Below, piece after piece: positions 50,684-60,286 of a stretch of DNA of 64,000 bases (the first letter of the stretch is position 1; each line of letters begins with the position of its first letter). Origin of the DNA: Eubacterium sp. (GTDB taxonomy: Bacteria > Bacillota > Clostridia > Lachnospirales > Lachnospiraceae); NCBI GenBank assembly GCA_017433295.1, contig JAFRHL010000054.1, positions 1 through 64,000 on the forward strand, in the 5' to 3' direction. Made by a program: the position numbers and the translations under genes. The notes under the pieces were generated by a model that did no database searches, had not been told where the DNA came from, and saw nothing but the letters and a program-made list of their open reading frames with translations.

Positions 50684-51757
50684 ATGGATAATTATACAGT
50701 GTATGTGCCCTCTTATACGGTAGGGGAGACAGCTTATCAAAAAATACCGGAGTACGCTTGTCTTTACGGTACAAAAGCAGTGGTCATCGGAGGCAGGAAG
50801 GCCATGGCTGCCGCAAAGGAAAGGATCCTTTCGGCGGTAAAAGAGTCAGTTCTTGAGGTAACGGATTTTATCTGCTATGGCACAGAGTGCAGCTTTGAGG
50901 CTGCCGCCAGGCTGGAAGAACTGCCCGCCGTCAGACAGGCTGATATGATATTCGCAGTGGGAGGAGGCAAGGCCATAGATACCTGCAAGCTGGTGAGCCT
51001 TGATCTTTCTAAGCCTTATTTCGCTTTCCCCACCATTGCTTCCAACTGTGCCGCGGCTTCCTCCTTATCGATTGTATACCATGAGGATGGTTCCTTCTGT
51101 GATTTTGTACATTTTCTGAATTCCGCCCGGCATGTTTTTATCGATACCCGGATTATCGCCGAGGCGCCCCGCCGGTATCTGTGGGCCGGGATAGGAGATA
51201 CCTGCGCCAAGTATTATGAAGTGGACATTTCTGCCAGGGGAGAGGAACTGGAGCATCATCTGGCCCTGGGGGTCCATATGAGCAGGATGTGTATGGAGAC
51301 CCTGGTCCGTCATGGTAAACAGGCCCTTGCTGATAATACAGCCGGCAGGCCTTCTTATGATCTGGCCCAGGCGGCTCTGGCCATAATAATCACCACCGGC
51401 TGGGTGTCCATGCTGGTGGCCAGGAACCATACCATGGATTATAACGGCGGTATGGCCCATGCCTTCTTTTATGGGCTGTGCAGCCTTCCCGGCTTTGATG
51501 AAGACCATCTGCATGGTGTGGTGGTGAGCTTCGGTATTCTGGTCCTGCTGATGATGGACGGCAGGGAGGACGAATGCAGAAGGCTTCAGGAGTTCAACCG
51601 GCAGGTGGGCCTTCCCGTGACCCTTTCTGATATCGGCGTGACCCTTGAACAGGTTGCCGCCTGCGCCTCCATCATGACTAAAGATGAGGATCTTATTCAC
51701 TATCCCTACCGGGTGTCGGAGGAGATGATCCTTGAAGCGGTAGAAAAGCTTATTTAG
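50684..51757 (+). CDS. Iron-containing alcohol dehydrogenase family, glycerol-dehydrogenase-like
   Basis: The 357-residue protein has the NAD-binding segment VGGGKAIDTCKLVS and metal ligands placed as in GldA: Asp in GIGDTCAKYYE, His in GGMAHAFFYGL and His in HLHGVVVSFG. Substrate could be glycerol or another polyol or aldehyde; the sequence is at the divergent end of the family, so I would not assert glycerol. It begins 14 bp after the ABC ATPase gene and may be co-transcribed. Confidence 0.85.
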   Translation: MDNYTVYVPSYTVGETAYQKIPEYACLYGTKAVVIGGRKAMAAAKERILSAVKESVLEVTDFICYGTECSFEAAARLEELPAVRQADMIFAVGGGKAIDTCKLVSLDLSKPYFAFPTIASNCAAASSLSIVYHEDGSFCDFVHFLNSARHVFIDTRIIAEAPRRYLWAGIGDTCAKYYEVDISARGEELEHHLALGVHMSRMCMETLVRHGKQALADNTAGRPSYDLAQAALAIIITTGWVSMLVARNHTMDYNGGMAHAFFYGLCSLPGFDEDHLHGVVVSFGILVLLMMDGREDECRRLQEFNRQVGLPVTLSDIGVTLEQVAACASIMTKDEDLIHYPYRVSEEMILEAVEKLI

Positions 51758-51864
51758 GATACTTGCCGGGGCAATCCTGATGGGTTTTAAACTGTCACAT
51801 TTTCGACACATATAGGATATATAATCATACATTACATATAATAAATACCAAAGGAGGTGTTTTT

Positions 51865-52581
51865 ATGGGTTATGGATATGGATACGGATACGGCATGATG
51901 TATTTTGACTGGACCTATATTCTGGTGATTATCGGCATAGTCATTACTATGATTGCCTCTTCTAAAGTAAAAACGACTTACGCAAAGTTTCAGAAGGTAA
52001 GGAGCCATTCCGGGATTACGGCAGCGCAGGCTGCGGAAAGGATCCTGCACGGAGCCGGCATCTACGATGTTTCCATCCAGCATATAGCAGGGAATCTTAC
52101 TGATAATTATGATCCCAGAAGCAGAGTGCTCCATCTGTCTGATTCCACTTATCAGTCCACCTCCGTGGCAGCCATCGGTGTTGCCGCCCATGAGTGCGGC
52201 CATGCCATTCAGCATGCCAATGGATACGCCCCGTTAAGAGTAAGGGGGGCTATCGTTCCGGTGGTGAATTTCGGGTCGGTCCTTTCCTGGCCGATCATTC
52301 TTATTGGTGTTTTTCTGAGCTTTAACCAGACTCTGATCAATGTGGGGATCATCCTTTTTTCCCTGACCGTACTCTTTCATCTGATCACCCTGCCGGTGGA
52401 GTTTGATGCTTCAGCCAGGGCCTTAAGGATCCTCGGGGACTCCCATCTCCTCTATGATGATGAAGTGGCAGGGGCTAAAAAGGTATTAACCGCGGCAGCC
52501 ATGACATATGTGGCGGCAGCGGCGGCATCCCTGCTTCAGCTTTTGAGGCTTCTGCTCCTCTTTGGCCGGAGAAGAAACTGA
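51865..52581 (+). CDS. YugP-type neutral zinc metallopeptidase
   Basis: A 238-residue membrane protein with a Gly/Tyr-rich N-terminus, helices at about 17-33, 136-160 and 165-185, and the zinc site HECGH (109-113) in GVAAHECGHAIQHANGY followed by the downstream acidic ligand region LPVEFDASARAL. Function of YugP proteins is unknown. AAGGAGGTG precedes the ATG. It overlaps the RlmH-like gene by one base. Confidence 0.9.
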   Translation: MGYGYGYGYGMMYFDWTYILVIIGIVITMIASSKVKTTYAKFQKVRSHSGITAAQAAERILHGAGIYDVSIQHIAGNLTDNYDPRSRVLHLSDSTYQSTSVAAIGVAAHECGHAIQHANGYAPLRVRGAIVPVVNFGSVLSWPIILIGVFLSFNQTLINVGIILFSLTVLFHLITLPVEFDASARALRILGDSHLLYDDEVAGAKKVLTAAAMTYVAAAAASLLQLLRLLLLFGRRRN

Positions 52582-53039
52582 TGAAAGATATCAAGATCAT
52601 CTGTGTGGGAAAGATCAAAGAAGCCTATCTGGCTGACGGGATCGGAGCCCAGCTGGCTGCCATCCGGAAGAAGTATCCGGCAGTGGTTATTGAATGCAGA
52701 GATGAGCCGACCCCTGATGCCGCATCCGGTGCGGAAGAAAGAATGATCAAAGAGAAAGAGGGAGAGCGTATCCTGGCCCGCATCCGGGAAGAGGACTATG
52801 TGGCGGCTCTATGTATTGACGGAAAGCATTATGACACAAGCTCATGGTTTGCCCATATGGATCATATCAGGGACCGGATATCCGGATCCCTGATCTTTGT
52901 GATAGGGGGATCTTTAGGTCTGTCGGAGTCCGTCATCAGACTGGCCGATGAGAAACTCAGCTTTTCCTCCATGACTTTTCCCCACCAGCTTATGCGGCTT
53001 ATCCTCATGGAGCAGCTTGCCGGCTGGGCCGGACATTAG
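52581..53039 (+). CDS. rlmH: RlmH-family SPOUT protein with intact cofactor loop but missing C-terminal tail
   Basis: RlmH methylates pseudouridine 1915 of 23S rRNA on the 70S ribosome as a dimer. This 152-residue protein follows the family closely from IKIICVGKIKEAYL through KEKEGERIL, the glycine loop FVIGGSLGL (106-114) and MTFPHQLMRLILMEQ (131-145). It then ends in LAGWAGH instead of the usual YRAxRIxxGExYHK, so about 12 tail residues are lost. The usual EYxKRL near residue 22 is also replaced (GAQLAA). No PYHK remnant appears in any frame over the next 50 bases. A second RlmH-like protein at 56390 has the opposite pattern. Confidence 0.88.
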   Translation: MKDIKIICVGKIKEAYLADGIGAQLAAIRKKYPAVVIECRDEPTPDAASGAEERMIKEKEGERILARIREEDYVAALCIDGKHYDTSSWFAHMDHIRDRISGSLIFVIGGSLGLSESVIRLADEKLSFSSMTFPHQLMRLILMEQLAGWAGH

Positions 53040-53054
53040 ATCTGCTCTTTTTCA

Positions 53055-54596
53055 TCAGGCTTTAACGGAAATGAAAAGGATGGCCAGGGCAAATACCAGG
53101 CTGTAACCCAGACCGCTGATGCCCATATTGAGCAGGGGAGGCCATGAGGTCGCCTGGCTCAGATACCTGCAGGCATACTGTGACAGCCAGCCTGCTGACA
53201 GAGACAGGGCCGTGGGAAACAAGAGTGTCTTTTCTACGGAGAAGTCAAAGAAGGTGATCTGCAGCAGGGAAAAGAGATCCAGCAGCAGCTGCAGGATAAA
53301 CCCGGCGATCATACCATAGAGGTAGCCTTTAATGCCGGCGGAAGGAATAAACAGGAAGATACAGGCGATCCTTACCGTCACACAGAGAAGGCTGTGATAC
53401 ATGGTTTTTCTGGTATAACCAAAGCCGTTAAGCATACTCATAATGGTTGACGCAGCATACATGAATGGGCATATGGCTGCGAAGGTATAGATGTACTGGC
53501 CCGCTGTCCGGCTGTGAAATATGACTTCTCCCAGCATATTTCCGTAAAATAAAAAGACAAAGGAACTGAAGATCCCCAGGACAATACAATAGTGAAGACT
53601 TTTTGAGATGGTATATCTGATCTGTACCATCTTTTTTTGTTTATAGGAGGCCGAGATGGCCGGAAGCAGCATAACAGACAGAGAATTCGTTATGGTCGCC
53701 GGGAAGAAAAGAAAAGGAAAAGCCATTCCCGTCAGTGTCCCGTAGCTTTCCAGAGCCAGGTCCTGGCTGCCGTAAAAGCCTGTCAGTACCAGAGGGATCA
53801 ATACAGCTTCCAGGCTGCTGACCAGGGTCAGGGAAAAATGATTGATGGTCAGGGGAATACTGAAGGTAAAAAACTCATTTAACATAGTTTTTGCGGGAAT
53901 GATGTTTTCCTTCTTTTCAATAATTCGGCCCCTTCCGGAGAAGCTTCTTCTTCTGATTTTATTTCTTCCTGCGGTAAATAAACAGGCCAGGATACTGTAA
54001 ATACAGGACAGGCCTTCTCCGATGACCATCCCCCAGATGGCCAGGGAAGCATCAGCATGCCGGGTGAATAATGTGACAGATAAGAAACAGATTCCTCCGA
54101 CCCGGGAGATTTGCTCGATGAGCTGGCTGGCAGCAGCCACTGAAGACTTTCCGGAACCCAGATAGTATCCGTGGATGCAGGACTTTAAAGCCGCAAAGGG
54201 TAGTGCCAGGGAGGAAATCTGCAAAGCCTTTGCACAGGAAGCATTTTTTAGCAGATATCTGCAAATGAATCCCGAGCTGACATAAAGCAGAAGGGCCAGA
54301 AACAGAGAAAAAGAAACCATGATGATGCTGACATAGCGCAGGAGTTTTATAGCATTTTTTTCCTGTTTGCAGGATAAATAACGGGAAGTCATATTGGAAA
54401 CCCCGGTCTCGGATCCGTGGCAGATCAGGGTAAAGCAAAGGGCATATATAGGGAAAATGAGAGAATAAATTCCCAGTTCTCTGGCACCAATCAGGTCTGC
54501 CAGGAATATTCTGTTATAGAAGCCCAGTATTCTGGAAAGAAATCCGGATATGGTAAGAAGAAGAGTGCCGGTCAGTATTGTCTTTTTGTAGGACAT
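53055..54596 (-). CDS. SpoVB/MurJ-superfamily flippase
   Basis: The 513-residue protein has about 14 membrane helices and begins like stage V sporulation protein B and other MOP-superfamily flippases (ILTGTLLLTISGFLSRILGFYNRIFLADLIGARELGIYSLIFPIYAL). Later blocks include LPFAALKSCIHGYYLGSGKSSVAAASQLIEQISRVG and SIPLTINHFSLTLVSSLEA. Such proteins move lipid-linked wall precursors across the membrane. It is convergent with the RlmH-like gene and divergent from nifS. Assignment as true SpoVB is not certain, since no sporulation genes are nearby. Confidence 0.87.
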   Translation of the reverse strand: MSYKKTILTGTLLLTISGFLSRILGFYNRIFLADLIGARELGIYSLIFPIYALCFTLICHGSETGVSNMTSRYLSCKQEKNAIKLLRYVSIIMVSFSLFLALLLYVSSGFICRYLLKNASCAKALQISSLALPFAALKSCIHGYYLGSGKSSVAAASQLIEQISRVGGICFLSVTLFTRHADASLAIWGMVIGEGLSCIYSILACLFTAGRNKIRRRSFSGRGRIIEKKENIIPAKTMLNEFFTFSIPLTINHFSLTLVSSLEAVLIPLVLTGFYGSQDLALESYGTLTGMAFPFLFFPATITNSLSVMLLPAISASYKQKKMVQIRYTISKSLHYCIVLGIFSSFVFLFYGNMLGEVIFHSRTAGQYIYTFAAICPFMYAASTIMSMLNGFGYTRKTMYHSLLCVTVRIACIFLFIPSAGIKGYLYGMIAGFILQLLLDLFSLLQITFFDFSVEKTLLFPTALSLSAGWLSQYACRYLSQATSWPPLLNMGISGLGYSLVFALAILFISVKA

Positions 54597-54679
54597 AATA
54601 TGTTCCTTTGTCCGGGAGTTCTTTATAGAATATGATAAAAACGGGAAAAATAGAATCTGCGAGAACAGGAGTTTTGATT

Positions 54680-55924
54680 ATGGCAGTCATTTATCTTGAT
54701 CATGCTGCGACCACGCCGGTCCTTCCTGAGGTTTTAGAAGCCATGGAACCCTATTATAAGGAAAAATACGGGAATCCCTCCAGCTCCTACGGGACGGGAA
54801 CAAAGAGGAAGGAGGAGATCGAAGAAGTCAGGAAAGTGATCGCGGACAGCATCAATGCATCACCCCATGAAATATATTTTACCTCCGGAGGGACAGAATC
54901 AGATAACTGGGTCTTAAAAGGGATCCGGAACAGGTATATTAATAAAAACATAGGCTATGTGACAAGCAGTATAGAACATCATGCAATCCTCCATTGTTGC
55001 GACAGCCTGAAGCAGGAAAATGTTCTCACCACCCAGCTGCAGGTGGATGAACAGGGGATTGTCTGTACAGACCAGATCGAAAATAACCTGACAGATGACA
55101 CTGTGCTGGTCTCCCTGATGTATGCAAACAATGAAACAGGAGCTATCCAACCGGTAAAAAAAGCATGTTATTTATGTAAAGAACATAATATTTTGTTCCA
55201 CACAGATGCTGTTCAGGCCTATGGTCATATTCCCCTTGATGTGAAAGAAGACGGTGTGGACTTTTTAAGTGCCAGCGCTCATAAATTCGGAGGCCCAAAG
55301 GGGGTCGGATTTCTTTATATCAGGGAGGGGACCGATCTTCCCGCCATGATAGATGGCGGCGGTCAGGAATATGGCAAAAGAGCCGGGACGGAAAATGTGG
55401 CGGGCATCGTAGGTATGGGGGTGGCCGCCGGACTTGCCGTAAAGAGAATGGAGGAAGACTACAAAAAGATAAAAAGACTCAGGGATTATCTGGAAAGGAA
55501 GCTGCTCCATGAGATCCCCTTATCAAGAATCAACGGACCGTTCGGAATGAGCAGGAGCAGGAGCTTTGAACCGGGAAGAGATGATATTGATATATCCACT
55601 GAAAAAAGACTTCCCGGTCATCTGAATATCAGCTTCCAGTTTATTCACGGGCCGGAGCTGGCAGCCCTGCTTGATCAGGAAGGAATCTGTGTATCCACGG
55701 GATCGGCCTGCAGCTCGGGATCAGGAAACATTTCTCATGTACTGGAAGCCATGCAGGTTCCTTGGGAACTGGCAGGAGGAACCATTCGTATCACCATCGG
55801 AAGAGAAAATACCCCGGAAGAAATGGACCGTACTGCAGCCGTTGTCAGAAAATCTGTAGAGTATCTCAGAAAAAAATCTATATCATATGAGGACTTTTAT
55901 CTTGCATATTCAGACAGACTGTAG
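54680..55924 (+). CDS. nifS: Cysteine desulfurase (NifS/IscS family)
   Basis: The 414-residue PLP enzyme releases sulfur from cysteine for iron-sulfur clusters or thio-modified tRNA. It shows YLDHAATTPVLPEVLEAM, GNPSSSYGTG, TSGGTESDNW, the PLP lysine in SASAHKFGGPKG, and the catalytic loop CVSTGSACSSGS. An acidic/basic insert (about residues 291-313, RSRSFEPGRDDIDISTEKR) before GHLNISF makes it longer than usual. ATG 54680 follows AGGAG. No nifU or thiI is adjacent. Confidence 0.95.
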   Translation: MAVIYLDHAATTPVLPEVLEAMEPYYKEKYGNPSSSYGTGTKRKEEIEEVRKVIADSINASPHEIYFTSGGTESDNWVLKGIRNRYINKNIGYVTSSIEHHAILHCCDSLKQENVLTTQLQVDEQGIVCTDQIENNLTDDTVLVSLMYANNETGAIQPVKKACYLCKEHNILFHTDAVQAYGHIPLDVKEDGVDFLSASAHKFGGPKGVGFLYIREGTDLPAMIDGGGQEYGKRAGTENVAGIVGMGVAAGLAVKRMEEDYKKIKRLRDYLERKLLHEIPLSRINGPFGMSRSRSFEPGRDDIDISTEKRLPGHLNISFQFIHGPELAALLDQEGICVSTGSACSSGSGNISHVLEAMQVPWELAGGTIRITIGRENTPEEMDRTAAVVRKSVEYLRKKSISYEDFYLAYSDRL

Positions 55925-55930
55925 TATAAT
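55902..55930 (+). promoter_or_regulatory. Promoter of tRNA-Arg(CCG)
   Basis: TTGCAT (55902-55907), inside the end of nifS, and TATAAT (55925-55930) with a 17-base spacer. A hairpin CGTGAAAG/CTTTCACG (55937-55957) follows and ends directly at the tRNA's 5' end; it may guide processing. Confidence 0.7.
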
Positions 55931-55958
55931 ATCCGTCGTGAAAGTCAGACTTTCACGT

Positions 55959-56032
55959 GGTCCAGTAGCTCAGTTGGATAGAGCAACGGTTTCCGGAGCC
56001 GTGTGTCGGGGGTTCGAATCCCTTCTGGATCA
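55959..56032 (+). tRNA. tRNA-Arg (anticodon CCG)
   Basis: The acceptor GGTCCAG pairs with CTGGATC (56025-56031) with one wobble, discriminator A. The anticodon stem ACGGT/GCCGT encloses TTCCGGA with anticodon CCG. The T-loop is TTCGAAT. Confidence 0.95.
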
Positions 56033-56039
56033 TATGATG

Positions 56040-56078
56040 CAGGGAGCACAGGAAAGCAGAACGCTGTGCTCCCTGTTT
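56040..56078 (+). terminator. Terminator of tRNA-Arg
   Basis: CAGGGAGCACAG (56040-56051) and CTGTGCTCCCTG (56064-56075) form a 12-bp perfect stem, then TTTC. Confidence 0.85.
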
Positions 56079-56100
56079 CTATATATATAGGATATGTAAA

Positions 56101-56149
56101 TACCGGCCTGCCGGAGTCGGGTAGTCCGGAAACCGGCAGGCAGCCGGTA
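56101..56149 (+). promoter_or_regulatory. Structured leader before the DUF1858 gene
   Basis: TACCGGC (56101-56107) pairs with GCCGGTA (56143-56149), and CTGCCGG (56108-56114) pairs with CCGGCAG (56133-56139), with a 3-base bulge, enclosing about 18 bases. There is no T-run. It lies 40 bases before the DUF1858 start and may influence translation or stability. Confidence 0.45.
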
Positions 56150-56189
56150 TGGCTGCCGCATATTATACTGAGTCTGTAAGGAGGATATT

Positions 56190-56393
56190 ATGAGACGAAG
56201 ACTGACAAAAGACACTACGATTGGTGATTTACTGCTGATGGACCCTGAAATCGGAGCTGTGCTTTCCAGTATCGGTATGCACTGCATCGGCTGTCCCTCA
56301 GCCCGGGGTGAGACCCTGGAACAGGCCGCCGAGGTTCACGGACTGGACGTGGACGACCTGATTGAAGACCTGAAGGGCTTCATGGGGGCATGA
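56190..56393 (+). CDS. DUF1858 small CxxC protein
   Basis: The 67-residue protein is a DUF1858 domain: TKDTTIGDLLLMDPEIGAVLSSIGMHCIGCPSARGETLEQAAEVHGLDVDDLIEDL. The CIGC pair suggests thiol redox or metal/iron-sulfur binding; relatives are often called hybrid-cluster-protein-associated. AAGGAGG precedes the ATG. It overlaps the second RlmH-like gene (ATGA) and lies just downstream of nifS and a tRNA gene. Confidence 0.9.
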   Translation: MRRRLTKDTTIGDLLLMDPEIGAVLSSIGMHCIGCPSARGETLEQAAEVHGLDVDDLIEDLKGFMGA

Positions 56394-56830
56394 GATACGA
56401 AGTTTATATCTATAACAAGGCCAGGCCCCTGGCCTATTTAAAAGATGCCGCAGATGAATACACTAAACGGCTTTCCCGCTATTGTAAGACCGGCTATCAT
56501 TATATAAAAAAGGAAAAGATCTGGGAGAAGACCTGGAACCAGGCCTCTGACAGAATCCTGATCCTGCCCGGAAAAGGATCCGTATCATCCGAGGCCTTCA
56601 GCCGGAAGCTGGAAAGCCTGGAGATGGAGGGAAAAGGAAGTGTCTCTTTTTTCATCCCGGACCCCGTCCATCTGCGGGAGTGGTGTACTTGTCAGACGAC
56701 AGGGGATTATCAGGGAGATATCATCAACCTCTCTGATTTTACCATGAGTTCCTCCCTGACCGGAGTCGTTCTTCTGGAACAGATCTATCGGGGATACCGC
56801 ATTATGCATCATCATCCCTATCATAAATAG
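56390..56830 (+). CDS. Divergent RlmH-like protein with intact tail but lost cofactor loop
   Basis: A 146-residue protein whose C-terminus (VVLLEQIYRGYRIMHHHPYHK, 126-146) and N-terminal EYTKRLSRY (23-31) are those of RlmH. In between, family features are gone: no VGK near the start (IYNKAR), no KEKEG, and the glycine-rich loop is replaced by FFIPDPVHL (87-95), while the FPHQ segment reads MSSS. SAM binding by this chain alone therefore looks unlikely. It is translationally coupled to the DUF1858 gene. With the protein at 52581 it could form a heterodimer sharing one active site; that is inference. Confidence 0.75.
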   Translation: MRYEVYIYNKARPLAYLKDAADEYTKRLSRYCKTGYHYIKKEKIWEKTWNQASDRILILPGKGSVSSEAFSRKLESLEMEGKGSVSFFIPDPVHLREWCTCQTTGDYQGDIINLSDFTMSSSLTGVVLLEQIYRGYRIMHHHPYHK

Positions 56831-56833
56831 GAG

Positions 56834-57469
56834 GGACCTGTAGTTCTCTCCGGGTATACGCAATGGGGGAAGGACCTATAGTTCTCTCCGGGTATACGCA
56901 TTGGGGAAGGGGATATCTCTGCAAGTTCCGTTCCTCCTCGGAAATAGAAGTTATGTGGCGGTTGTTGTTTTATGATTTCCTGCGGTGCAAAGTCACTTTC
57001 AGAGATATCCCCTTCCCCCAATGCTGTTTACCGGCTGGAGAACGGAAAAGAGGTCCGATTTATTGTTTAATTACTGAACAGGGGGGAGATATGGTATACG
57101 AGATTCAAAAATTCCGACTGTGAGCAGATAAATATTAAATTACTCGTTCCTATCTGCTTTGTTCTGGATACAGGACCGATAAAGAGCAGATAGAACAGTA
57201 AATTATCTATTCTTATCTGCCTGGTTCAGGCTGCAGGGCTCATAAAGAGCAGATAAAACAGCGAATTATCCGTTCCTATCTGTCCGGAACTGGTCATCGT
57301 ACTAATCCCGGATGTATATAATCTGACTGGTTCCATATTTTTGCGACCAACAAGCACAAAGCCGGGAGAGGTTATGCTTCTACAACCGATAAACAGCAGT
57401 GGAGGAGGAACGGAACTTGCAGACCTATACCCTCCCCCACTGCGTCAAACCTGGTGAGAACTATGGGCC
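56834..57469. repeat. Inverted/direct repeat family, four copies in a gene-free stretch
   Basis: A unit with core TAGTTCTCTCCGGGTATACG, then CA-TGGGGGAAGGGGATATCT and TGCAAGTTCCGTTCCTCC occurs as: copy A (56834-56871, direct, first half only), copy B (56872-56939, direct, full), copy C (57000-57045, inverted, partial, 23 of 24 bases matching over its best segment) and copy D (57401-57469, inverted, full, about 80% identical to B). B and D could form arms of one large hairpin around 460 bases. The block 56831-57580 holds no convincing gene. Confidence 0.85.
57122..57306. repeat. Three tandem copies of a 62-63 bp unit with internal hairpin
   Basis: Units start at 57122, 57184 and 57247. Each begins GAGCAGATA and carries TATCTGC or TATCTGT about 27 bases on, so each can form a 7-bp GCAGATA/TATCTGC stem around an A/T-rich loop with a conserved AATTA-C-TTC pattern. 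The third unit is degenerate at its end. The repeats lie inside the larger inverted-repeat block. Confidence 0.85.
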
Positions 57470-57517
57470 TCCGCCTGGCGTCTGTATGTAAAGAACAAAC
57501 CTGCCCATAAAACACAG

Positions 57518-57554
57518 ATACCCGGAATCCGCCGCAAGACAGGATTCCGGGTAT
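57518..57554. terminator. Terminator at the 3' end of gdhA
   Basis: ATACCCGGAATCC (57518-57530) pairs perfectly with GGATTCCGGGTAT (57542-57554). It serves minus-strand gdhA and could also stop transcripts entering from the repeat block. Confidence 0.75.
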
Positions 57555-57634
57555 TTATATATCATTTTAAGGAAGAGTACTAAGTATGTGGCGGGCCATG
57601 GGTATGGCCGAGCCATTCGGGGCCAGGGACAGTA

Positions 57635-59008
<1,374 letters not shown>

Positions 59009-59067
59009 TCACAGTCACGGGAAAATGGTGGTGTCTGTGAATAATATTACTTTAATCAACGAGGAAC

Positions 59068-59096
59068 ATTATACAATATCTTTTTGCTATAATCAA
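59068..59096 (-). promoter_or_regulatory. Promoter of gdhA
   Basis: On the minus strand TTGATT (59096-59091) and TATAAT (59073-59068) have a 17-base spacer; the leader is about 90 bases. The rest of 58970-59376 is AT-rich with no further feature I can support. Confidence 0.75.
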
Positions 59097-59376
59097 TAAT
59101 TAATTTCGAAAATATTACATTTTTTTATCGGAAAAATTCATTCTTGGCATTAAAACATGATAAAATCCTTAAATAACAGAGCAAAAATGATATTTTCATT
59201 CGTCAAACCTTCATTTCCGCAAGGTTAACATCACGGCAATTTTTAATCAGCTGATTTCGTCTCGGCGATTTCCCCCAAAGCCGGCGGAAGCTTGAACTGC
59301 CTTGTCTCTTCATTTTTTCCATGGCCAGTCAGAAAGGAGATATTTCTCGCTTGTAACGAGGATCCTGCCTACGGGA

Positions 59377-60192
59377 TCAAAAGAGGATTTCAAAGGGCTG
59401 CTGTTTTCTGTATATTTCATAGCGGTCAAAGCCTGCTTGCCGCAGGTAATCGGGGAGAATATGGAAATCATAGGCCATGTGCTCCGGCTGGTGGGCGTCA
59501 CTGCCGATGGTGAGCCTCCTGCCTCCCAGGTCGTGATAGCGTTTCAGGATCTCCATGTGGGGATTGGGCCAGGCAAGACCGGCCTTCAGTCCGGAGGTGT
59601 TGACTTCAAGAGCCTTGTCTTTCTTAATAAGATGGAGGAGGATGGCATCAAGGATATCCCCATAATCCTCATAATGGAATTCGGGAACAGGCTTCTTTAT
59701 ATAACGGGCCGCGTAATCCAGATGCCCTGCAGTCTGGTAATGATCAAAAGCCAGCAGGTTTTCATAAAGGGTCTCAAAATAATGAAAAAGTCCCTTTTCC
59801 GGTCCCAGACTGTCAAAATATTCAGGATAGTAGGGATCCAGACGGTCCACCAGGTGGCAGGAGCTGATGATAAAATCGTAGCGGCCCCCCTGTGATTCAT
59901 AGAAATCATTTAAAAAATCAGAAAGATGGGGCTGGATCCCCAGCTCTATGCCATGAAGGATCTCGATCCGGTCACCGTATAACGTCTTCATCCGGAGATA
60001 CTCATCATAGTAGGAGTCAAAATCCAGAGAAAAATCCAATCCCGCAGGGATCTCCGGGAAATCCGGATCGTAGTGTTCCGTAAAACAGATGGTCTTAAGA
60101 CCCCGGCGGATCCCTTCGCGCACCATGGATTCCATGGGAGTCCGGGAGTCGGAAGAAAACGATGTATGCAGATGGGTATCAGTCAAAATCAT
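59377..60192 (-). CDS. PHP-domain histidinol-phosphatase (HisJ/HisK family)
   Basis: The 271-residue protein has TDTHLHTSFSSDSRTPMESMV, FTEHYDPDF, HGIELGIQP, FIISSCHLVD, DYAARYI, LEVNTSG and IGSDAHQPEHM, all matching the PHP-type histidinol phosphatases that act in histidine synthesis. No other his gene is nearby, so a different phosphoester cannot be excluded. AAAGGAC precedes the ATG at 60192. Confidence 0.88.
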   Translation of the reverse strand: MILTDTHLHTSFSSDSRTPMESMVREGIRRGLKTICFTEHYDPDFPEIPAGLDFSLDFDSYYDEYLRMKTLYGDRIEILHGIELGIQPHLSDFLNDFYESQGGRYDFIISSCHLVDRLDPYYPEYFDSLGPEKGLFHYFETLYENLLAFDHYQTAGHLDYAARYIKKPVPEFHYEDYGDILDAILLHLIKKDKALEVNTSGLKAGLAWPNPHMEILKRYHDLGGRRLTIGSDAHQPEHMAYDFHILPDYLRQAGFDRYEIYRKQQPFEILF

Positions 60193-60286
60193 CTTAAAAA
60201 GTCCTTTCTCGGTAAATCTTTACTAACTATTTTCATTATAACATAATTTTTCATCTTACAAAATTTGAAATATTACAAAATACTAC

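Noticed and set aside
52581..53039. Sequencing frameshift in rlmH
   Set aside because: No frame in the following bases restores the conserved tail, and the convergent neighbour's end lies only 16 bases away, so a full-length gene would not fit without overlap.
56863..57123. 86-codon plus-strand frame across the repeat block
   Set aside because: Made of repeat copies B and C read in one frame; no family similarity or ribosome site.
57122..57306. CRISPR array
   Set aside because: Three units only, with spacers as long as the repeats conserved between units and no cas genes in the window.
59302..59895. 197-codon plus-strand open frame
   Set aside because: Opposite the PHP phosphatase gene, which shows all metal-binding motifs; no ribosome site for the plus-strand frame.
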